A stretch of 64,000 nucleotides of DNA from positions 372,001 through 436,000 of the forward strand of contig NZ_JADG01000008.1 in NCBI RefSeq assembly GCF_000518265.1. The letters run 5' to 3'. Made by a program: the position numbers and the translations under genes. Below, one piece after another: positions 58,971 through 64,000 of the stretch (positions are counted from its first letter, which is position 1; each line of letters begins with the position of its first letter). The notes under the pieces were generated by a model. It worked only from the letters and a program-made list of their open reading frames with translations, searched no databases and was not told the origin of the DNA. Source of the DNA: Actinomadura oligospora ATCC 43269. Lineage in GTDB: Bacteria; Actinomycetota; Actinomycetes; Streptosporangiales; Streptosporangiaceae.

Positions 58971-59264
58971 ATGTCCGAGCAGGCAGGCCGTGATCCCGAT
59001 GTGCTGACCACCGCGGAGCTGGCGGCGAAGTTGGGGTTGTCGGCGCAGACCGTCCGGCGGATGGCCAACGCCGGGCAGATCCCGGCGCTCAAGACCGGCA
59101 AGGACTTCCGGTACTCCTGGGATGCCGTCCGCGAGGTGCTACGGCAGCCGCATCGTGAGCCGGAGACGTCCGTCCCGGAGGAACCCGAGCCGAAGAAGGG
59201 CGCGGGTTACCGCGCGCAGCGCCGGGCCCGGTCTGGCGCTGCGTCGACTGACAGCGAGAACTGA
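58971..59264 (+). CDS. Excisionase-like MerR/helix-turn-helix protein, 97 aa
   Basis: HTH_17 pattern: VLTTAELAAKLGLSAQTVRRMANAGQIPALKTGKDFRYSWDAVREVL, then a short acidic tail. This is the typical small Xis of actinobacterial integrative elements, acting with the tyrosine integrase encoded nearby on the other strand (59637). ATG 58971 is the first start with a fitting context. Upstream codons (MPRSLIWSAL) probably do not belong. Confidence 0.8.
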   Translation: MSEQAGRDPDVLTTAELAAKLGLSAQTVRRMANAGQIPALKTGKDFRYSWDAVREVLRQPHREPETSVPEEPEPKKGAGYRAQRRARSGAASTDSEN

Positions 59265-59343
59265 ACCGGCTATCCATCCGCGTGCGCTTGCGACGGCGGA
59301 GGGTCGTTCGTAAGCGGCGCGACGATCCGTGAAGCAGGTGATT

Positions 59344-59574
59344 GTGAGCAGTATCGACAAGCGCATCGCCGCCCTGACCTCCTGGAGCAGAACGCACGAC
59401 CGCAAGAAACGCACCCAGCCCGCCCGTGACGCCTTCCTTGCTCGGTTCGAGCGCGAGGTCGATCCAGACGGGCAGCTCGATCCCGCGGAACGGCGGCAGC
59501 GGGCCGAGCATGCGAAACGGGCTTACATGCTGCGTCTAGCCAAACGGTCGGCCCAGGCGAGACAGAAGCAGTGA
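59344..59574 (+). CDS. Small conserved element-associated protein, 76 aa
   Basis: SSIDKRIAALTSWSRTHDRKKRTQPARDAFLARFEREVDPDGQLDPAERRQRAEHAKRAYMLRLAKRSAQARQKQ, read in fragments: a highly charged helical protein with VDPDG and a ladder of Ala/Arg. I recall similar proteins near integrated elements in Streptomyces, with no known function. GTG 59344 has a better ribosome site (CAGGTG) than the in-frame GTG at 59329. Ends just before a shared terminator. Confidence 0.6.
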   Translation: MSSIDKRIAALTSWSRTHDRKKRTQPARDAFLARFEREVDPDGQLDPAERRQRAEHAKRAYMLRLAKRSAQARQKQ

Positions 59575-59580
59575 ACGCCG

Positions 59581-59624
59581 AAGGCCCCGGGCACTCTCTT
59601 GAAGCCAAGGAGTGTCCGGGGCCT
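59581..59624. terminator. Bidirectional hairpin terminator between small gene and integrase
   Basis: aaggccccgggcactct (59581-59597) pairs with ggagtgtccggggcctt (59608-59624) with one G-T mismatch, loop cttgaagcca. The A/T ends (aa...tt) and location between convergent 3' ends suit bidirectional termination. Confidence 0.75.
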
Positions 59625-59636
59625 TCGCGTTCGTGG

Positions 59637-60578
59637 TTAGTCCTCCATGATGCGGTCGTAGGTGCGGCGGGCGCGTTTGCTTGCGGCGCTCTTGCCGTAG
59701 CGGCGGAGCATCTGTGGGGACGTCCAGCCGTTGAGTTCCATCAGGTCGCCTTCGGCGCCGCCCCGGTCGAGCCAGGTGTGCGAGAAGTGGTGGCGGAACT
59801 TGTGCGGGTTGACGGCGACGCCGCACTCCTCACCGCGTCGGGCGACCATCTGGTAGATGCCGTTCGCCGTCATGGGCGGGCGGTTGTTGGTGCCCAACCA
59901 GAGAGCGTGGTTGGACGCGTAGGTGTGCTTGTTGCGGACGCGGATGTAGCGGTCGGTCGCGCGGGCCGCTCCATGGCCGAAGCGGACGATGCGCTGCTTA
60001 TTGCCCTTGCCAGTGACCAGGAGTTCACGGCGCATCAGGTCGAGGTCGCTGCGGTCCTGGTCGTCGGGGTCGTAGGTGATGCCGGCGAGTTCCGAGAGGC
60101 GGAGGCCGGTCGAGCGGAAGAGCGTCAGGATGGCGAAGTCGCGACGCTGGACGAACGTCCGGCCCTCGCAACTGCGCAGGAGCTTGTTGAGCTCGTCCTC
60201 GGTGAAGACGGGGACGACCTTCTCGCCGACCGACGGAGGCCGGAGCTTGGCCATCGGGTTCGGGAGTTCCTCGTCGTCGGACCACCAGCGGAAGAACTGC
60301 TGGAGGGCCCGGTACTGGTTGTTCGCGTAGCTGTCGGAGTAGGCGTCGAGCAGCCAGACCATCCAGGCTCGGACGTCGTCGGGGATGACGTCGTCCCAGT
60401 CGGTGCGGGTGGTCTTGTCGCGGAGGTGTGCGGCCGCGAACCATTGCGTCGCTTCGACGTAGGTTCGTACCGTCTTAGGGGATTTGCCCTCAGCGTTGAG
60501 GTGCAGGGCGAAAGAGTTGATCGCGGCCTGGAAGGAACCTGCCTGCAGGTTCTTGGGCCGCCTGCGATGCGTACCCAT
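59637..60578 (-). CDS. int: Tyrosine recombinase/integrase (XerD-like), 313 aa
   Basis: N-terminal SAM-like core-binding domain (residues about 20-110: QAAINSFALHLNAEGKSPKTVRTYVEATQWFAAAHL). The catalytic domain carries box I Arg in ILTLFRSTGLRLSELAGI, Lys in LLVTGKGNKQR, box II HKFRHHFSHTWLDRGG (H-x-x-R and His), and the Tyr in LNGWTSPQMLRRYGKS. ATG 60578 has GAGGAAAA upstream; a GTG at 60614 is also open. The 5' end lies about 85 bp from att 2. It should catalyse integration into the tRNA-Phe 3' end. A decayed paralogue is at 49074-49565. Confidence 0.95.
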   Translation of the reverse strand: MGTHRRRPKNLQAGSFQAAINSFALHLNAEGKSPKTVRTYVEATQWFAAAHLRDKTTRTDWDDVIPDDVRAWMVWLLDAYSDSYANNQYRALQQFFRWWSDDEELPNPMAKLRPPSVGEKVVPVFTEDELNKLLRSCEGRTFVQRRDFAILTLFRSTGLRLSELAGITYDPDDQDRSDLDLMRRELLVTGKGNKQRIVRFGHGAARATDRYIRVRNKHTYASNHALWLGTNNRPPMTANGIYQMVARRGEECGVAVNPHKFRHHFSHTWLDRGGAEGDLMELNGWTSPQMLRRYGKSAASKRARRTYDRIMED

Positions 60579-60661
60579 CGTGGGAAAGTTTTCCTCTGTT
60601 CCAGCGATGTACACTTGGGGTGATCAACCCGTTACCAGTGTTCTCGCTGGTCAGAGGCAAG

Positions 60662-60708
60662 ATGTGGGCAGGGGCGGGGTCGAACCGCCGACCTTCCGCT
60701 TTTCAGGT
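60662..60708 (-). repeat. att repeat 2: second copy of the tRNA-Phe 3' half, 47 bp
   Basis: Identical, base for base, to 50000-50046. As in copy 1 the 5' half of the tRNA is missing: after the shared tail ...caggt the sequence continues gtgggaaggcgcatgg. Hence this is an attL-type junction rather than the intact tRNA-Phe gene. The intact gene should lie to the right of this window if elements are stacked at one tRNA. Confidence 0.9.
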
Positions 60709-60961
60709 GTGGGAAGGCGCATGGCGGGGGCGCGTTCGCCGTGGCTGGGCGGCTGCCGGAGTACGCCCCTGGTGCCCTTCGGTTGCCATCGTTGCCGTCA
60801 AGGTTGCCGTCGGCCTTGATGACGCTGACCTCGGCCCTCCGGCCGACGATCCCACGTTCATGGCGTCAGTGTGAAACCAATGCGGAGACGTCCGGTTCCT
60901 CTGGGCAAGCCACCGCGACAGGGCCCGTGAAAAGAAGCTGCTGCGTACCTTCCGCTGGGCC

Positions 60962-61609
60962 ATGCTTGGTCTTATGGGAGATCTGCTCAACTCGTTGCCC
61001 GACGCGGAAGGCTGGCGTGACATCGCCTATGTCGGGTATTGCGATGGTGACGCTGGCCTGGCGGAGGGCTTTGCGGAGGCAGCCGAGGCCGTCTTCAAGC
61101 AGTGGCAACGCAGCCCCCGAACGGGCGATCAGCTCCTCTTGCCGCTGATCCACAACTACCGGCATGCGCTCGAACTGGCCCTCAAGCAAGCTATCCGCGA
61201 CGCCGCAGCGTGCCTCCGTTCCGATGGCCACGACAATCCTTCACTCCGTCCCGCTGAGTTGGACGCCCATCTCAAGCGCAAGCAGCGCCATCGCTTGGGG
61301 CCATTGGCTGATCAGCTCGGTCGGTTGCTTAAAGAGCTTGCGCTCGACGGTCTCCCGGGCGACACCATGCGTCTGCTGGCTCGGTTCCACCAGCTTGACC
61401 CCACAGGGGAGGCGTTCCGCTACGCCGACCATCTTCAGACGAGTGCACGCACGGTGGACGTTCCCCAGCTCACAAAACTACTCCGTGACGCCTTCGCCAT
61501 CGTTCACGGCGGCGTCCTCACCGAGCTTCACGCCCACGTCGATTACCAGCATGAAATGCATGAGATGCGTACCGACTATGCGGACACATTCGACGACATG
61601 ACCTTCTGA
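60962..61609 (+). CDS. Hypothetical protein with HEPN-like feel, 215 aa
   Basis: All-helical predicted protein: 'FKQWQRSPRTGDQLLLPLIHNYRHALELALKQAIRDAAACL' (RHALELALK resembles HEPN/MNT-type helices) and 'DVPQLTKLLRDAFAIVHGGVLTELHAHVDYQHEMHEM'. No catalytic RxxxxH motif of HEPN RNases is evident. ATG 60962 or 60974 (MGDLLN) both possible. First gene of the element to the right of att 2, within 350 bp of the reverse transcriptase gene; may be part of the defence cargo or element maintenance. Confidence 0.5.
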   Translation: MLGLMGDLLNSLPDAEGWRDIAYVGYCDGDAGLAEGFAEAAEAVFKQWQRSPRTGDQLLLPLIHNYRHALELALKQAIRDAAACLRSDGHDNPSLRPAELDAHLKRKQRHRLGPLADQLGRLLKELALDGLPGDTMRLLARFHQLDPTGEAFRYADHLQTSARTVDVPQLTKLLRDAFAIVHGGVLTELHAHVDYQHEMHEMRTDYADTFDDMTF

Positions 61610-61962
61610 TCCATAGCAAGATCAAGGCCGTCCGGGGCTGTCCACATATGCCCTCCGACCAGCGCCAACCCCTCCCACAAGTCCACACCCGTCCAAGATC
61701 ATCCAACCCCGTTGTTAGCACCACCGTTAGCACGCACACCCGCCCCGGAGGGTGCGCCTGCGCGAACGGCGAGACGGTGTGACAGACAGCTTCGCGCAGG
61801 CGCGCCCTCCGGCCCGCGGGGGGCTGGGGGCCGCGAGGCCCCCGCTTCACGCCCGCTCAACCCACCTGACTGCCTCCATGTCACCTTCTCGTCTCAGATC
61901 AACAGCGCTCCCGGCACGGCCTGACCTGGGTCGTGACGCGCACTTTTAGGCCTTTACGACGG
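61610..61962. other. Non-coding interval with strong palindromes before the reverse transcriptase
   Basis: About 350 bp holding a 22-bp inverted repeat (61745-61766 against 61791-61812, 21 of 22 complementary) and a smaller hairpin gggggcc-gcga-ggccccc (about 61826-61843). No supported ORF. Could be a terminator of the preceding gene or a structured RNA working with the reverse transcriptase. Promoter of the reverse transcriptase presumably at its right end (cttttaggcctttacgacgg around 61943-61962). Confidence 0.5.
61745..61812. repeat. 22-bp inverted repeat, 24-nt spacer
   Basis: ccggagggtgcgcctgcgcgaa (split here into shorter parts: ccggagggtgc and gcctgcgcgaa) at 61745-61766 matches ttcgcgcaggcgc-gccctccgg at 61791-61812 except one base. 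It is too long for a routine terminator without a T-run. Confidence 0.75.
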
Positions 61963-63621
61963 ATGTCCATGTATGCGCCCAAAGTTCCACTACAAAGCCT
62001 AAAATCGTGTCGACTCGTTGAGTTGAACGAACCGGGAGCAGGCATGCCGATCAGCCCAGATGTCCTTCGCCGCTTGGACTTGGGAGAGGCGGTTAAGCGT
62101 GAACTGTCTACAAGAGTCCGGCTGTTGCCGCGTCGCTGGGACTATCTAGGACTTGTCGCACAGGCAGACGAAGTAGCGTCCTGGCTGCGCCCCCAGTTGC
62201 GGCGCAGCCCCTCCGGCAGGGCAGCCAGTGTCGTCTTCGCAGACAAGGGGTGGCGCGGTGTACGGCCGCTACACATTATGACTTTGGAAGACAGAGTGCT
62301 TTATAGGGCAATCGTAAATCTTATCAGCGAGTCACTTCCGGAGAGGCTGCGCACTCGTGCACCTATCGATCAATTCAGAAAAGCACCTCTGGAGGTATCA
62401 AATGTAGAGTACATCGCCAAGACCGATGTTACTTCTTACTATGAATTTGTTGACCACGAACTTCTCATGTCCGAGCTAATTGCACAGACAGGTGAAGCAC
62501 TTCTTATTGACACCCTTTCTACTCTTCTGGCCTCAGTTCTCGGACGTTATGTTGGATTGCCACAGGTTCATCCATCTAGCGATATTCTTGGTGATACGTA
62601 TATAGATCCAGTTCGCAGGCGACTCATTCGTCGAGGACATGCAGTATTTACTTACTCTGACGATTTCAGGATTGCCTCCTCTTCGCTCGGCGAAGCTCGC
62701 GCCTCGCTTGAGGCGTGTGAGATGGAAGTCCGCACCCTCGGCCTAGTGCTCAATGAACGCAAGACCTACACGTATGGAAAACAGAATTACTCTAAGTCTC
62801 TAACCTCATTCGCCGACGCAGAGCAACGTCTATTTGCTGCCGACAATGACGCCGAGGCAATCAACTTCCTGGGTTTTCTGGAAACTGACTACGAAGAGGA
62901 CGATGAGAGTGCGCTCTCCGCGGCTCTTAGTGCCGCTTCACTGAGTGGTAGAGTGGATGAAATTGACGCCTTTCAGGTAGACGATGAAGCCTCTCCTGAT
63001 GTCGATTCGTCCAAATTGCAGGCTGCGGAGCGAGCTTGGAATCTGTGGCTTTTTGAGGATGAGAGTGAAGATGCGCAGGCTGCCCAAACTGCTGCGATCA
63101 CTCAGTCTCTACTTGGTCGGGCATTGCCAACGCTTGGTGCGGCTGGCGATGGCAGGCCCCTGATGAACCTGTCGGCTCTGCTTCGGCTTGAGCCCGCTCT
63201 CACTCCACAAGTTGCGGCTTACTTGGATGCATTCAGTCAGAGTGGCGGGCACGCGCGCACAAATGTTCGTCAAGCTCTAGATGAGGTCGTCAACAGCGAC
63301 ATCATCAGTGCATGGCAGGGAATGTGGCTCGCACAGGTCGCTGGCGGTGTCAAACGCTCAGTTCAGGAGCATGGCTACGAACAGTGGCTCAGTCGATGTG
63401 TATATGACAGCCATGACGGCCTCGCTGCGACCGCAGCAGCAGCCCTGGGGCGCATTGGGCGGGGTGACGCTGCCCGAGTAGCTGCCGCAGTAAATCGCAT
63501 TGCTCCCGAATGGAGGCGGCTAGCCTTCTGGGGATTGATTGGTCTAGACCGGTCAATGGCAGAAGACACAGCGGATGACCAGTTGGATCATCTGCTGCTT
63601 TCTGTGACGGATGCATCTTGA
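61963..63621 (+). CDS. Reverse transcriptase (unknown-group/Abi type), 552 aa
   Basis: RT core: RPLHIMTLEDRVLYRAIVN (motif 0/1 region), motif A with Asp155 in KTDVTSYYEFVDHELL, motif B LPQVHPSSDILGDTYIDPV, motif C Tyr231-Ser-Asp-Asp234 in VFTYSDDFRIASS, motif D GLVLNERKTYTYGK. No maturase or En domain, so not a group II intron protein. The last 230 residues are helical (AATAAAALGRIGRGDAARVAAAVNRI), as in Abi/UG-type RTs, many of which are anti-phage systems. Codon use is strikingly A+T-richer than all flanks (62401-62460: 23 G/C of 60). ATG 61963 chosen; ATG 62044 has a better GGGAG site. Confidence 0.85.
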   Translation: MSMYAPKVPLQSLKSCRLVELNEPGAGMPISPDVLRRLDLGEAVKRELSTRVRLLPRRWDYLGLVAQADEVASWLRPQLRRSPSGRAASVVFADKGWRGVRPLHIMTLEDRVLYRAIVNLISESLPERLRTRAPIDQFRKAPLEVSNVEYIAKTDVTSYYEFVDHELLMSELIAQTGEALLIDTLSTLLASVLGRYVGLPQVHPSSDILGDTYIDPVRRRLIRRGHAVFTYSDDFRIASSSLGEARASLEACEMEVRTLGLVLNERKTYTYGKQNYSKSLTSFADAEQRLFAADNDAEAINFLGFLETDYEEDDESALSAALSAASLSGRVDEIDAFQVDDEASPDVDSSKLQAAERAWNLWLFEDESEDAQAAQTAAITQSLLGRALPTLGAAGDGRPLMNLSALLRLEPALTPQVAAYLDAFSQSGGHARTNVRQALDEVVNSDIISAWQGMWLAQVAGGVKRSVQEHGYEQWLSRCVYDSHDGLAATAAAALGRIGRGDAARVAAAVNRIAPEWRRLAFWGLIGLDRSMAEDTADDQLDHLLLSVTDAS

Positions 63622-64000
63622 CAGCGCCAGAACTTCAAGTCCCCTCGACGGAGGCCGAGACTGCAGCCGCATTGCTTTTTCGCACTCTGGGGGCCCACCG
63701 CGATACGATATCGACGCTGGAATCACAGCCATCGAAGCGACTTCGACAGTCGTCGGCTGGCGATTCTTTCCAAGACCGATGCCAAGCCACACTAGTAAGA
63801 CTTCTTTCGATCACCGAATCGTTCGCAGCGGACCTACTTTCGCGTGAGGTCAGCAGAGAAATAGCAAATGGGCAAAGTCTCATTGCAATCAAGCTCGCAG
63901 AAGAGGCCGTCATACGCGCAACCAGCACATGGCAGGAGCAGAAGAAGGGTTACAAGGACTGGCTCGGCGTGGAGGTTGATTGGAAGGCGATCGAACGGCT
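63618..64000 (+). CDS. Partner of the reverse transcriptase, probable HEPN-type protein (3' truncated by window)
   Basis: TTG 63618 overlaps the RT stop by 4 nt (TTGA), so translation is coupled. The 127 visible residues are helical and hydrophilic: 'TAALLFRTLGAHRDTISTLESQP', 'SITESFAADLLSREV', then 'ATSTWQEQKKGYKDWLGVEVDWKAIER', a pattern I associate with HEPN-like partners in which the R-N-x4-H motif follows shortly. That motif, if present, would be beyond base 64000. A+T-rich as the RT gene. Together they look like a two-gene defence operon. Confidence 0.5.
   Translation, partial: MTAPELQVPSTEAETAAALLFRTLGAHRDTISTLESQPSKRLRQSSAGDSFQDRCQATLVRLLSITESFAADLLSREVSREIANGQSLIAIKLAEEAVIRATSTWQEQKKGYKDWLGVEVDWKAIER

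Noticed and set aside
50000..60708. tRNA-Phe genes at the two 47-bp repeats
   Set aside because: Both lack the 5' half (acceptor, D-arm) and cannot fold as tRNA; they are att sites.
1..64000. CRISPR array
   Set aside because: No set of short direct repeats with unique spacers was seen; the 46-, 21- and 15-bp repeats are contiguous tandem or coding repeats without spacers.

Overview
The window is a roughly 72% G+C actinobacterial chromosome segment. Dense GTG/ATG starts, four-base gene overlaps, lipobox-bearing cell-wall enzymes, XRE/DUF397 pairs and a ram-like lanthipeptide cluster fit a filamentous actinomycete. An Actinomadura-like member of Streptosporangiales is my guess, but the genus cannot be fixed from this sequence.

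Layout. 1-13.9 kb: tail of a LacI-type regulator, a lipoprotein amidase, a methyltransferase, a Ca2+/cation exchanger, pyrD, a repeat-rich intergenic stretch (about 46-bp degenerate tandem units), a sigma-factor-like protein with a membrane segment and a long heptad-repeat tail, and small regulatory and enzyme genes including a TetR/SnoaL divergon with a duplicated operator. 14-22 kb: a pyruvate-oxidase-type ThDP enzyme, an anti-sigma-type ATPase, an FAD monooxygenase, PAP2 and LPG-synthase-like membrane proteins, and a UbiB-type kinase. 22.2-28.8 kb: a tightly overlapping seven-gene operon (epimerase, GT2, DUF2064 transferase, methyltransferase, membrane molybdopterin oxidoreductase, two membrane proteins) that looks like a cell-surface glycan or lipid pathway. 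28.9-31 kb: a rhomboid-like membrane protein and an L,D-transpeptidase.

31.7-41 kb: a class III lanthipeptide cluster. The order is synthetase (LanKC), a 43-residue precursor, a strong hairpin, two half-transporters forming a heterodimeric ABC exporter, a prolyl oligopeptidase, and a convergent NarL/FixJ regulator. The precursor has a leader with an LLDLQ motif and two perfectly spaced S/T-x2-S/T-x3-C ring motifs, as in SapB-type peptides. The order matches ramCSAB-R with a FlaP-like protease added. The only leader proline (Pro12) is the obvious first cleavage site.

41.4-48.9 kb: ordinary accessory genes: two RibD-type reductases, a peroxiredoxin with an ECF sigma factor, a TetR divergon, a calcium-binding EF-hand protein, DUF4239, a frameshifted secreted RCC1-repeat gene and an SMI1/KNR4 protein.

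49-64 kb: tandem integrative elements at a tRNA-Phe 3'-end target. Two identical 47-bp copies of the tRNA 3' half (50000-50046 and 60662-60708) bracket a 10.6-kb mobilizable element carrying DUF3800, a MobC-like protein, a relaxase with a frameshift, an XRE/HATPase/DUF397 regulatory module, an excisionase-like HTH and a tyrosine integrase. Left of the first copy lie remnants of two older integrases. Neither copy carries the tRNA 5' half, so a further element appears to start at 60709. Its visible cargo includes an unusually A+T-rich reverse transcriptase overlapping a partner gene that runs off the window, a candidate anti-phage defence pair. A foldable RNA-like segment with a genuine intrinsic terminator (50610-50716) lies just inside the first element.

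The strongest candidates for something new are the lanthipeptide cluster, the reverse transcriptase pair and the structured RNA segment.
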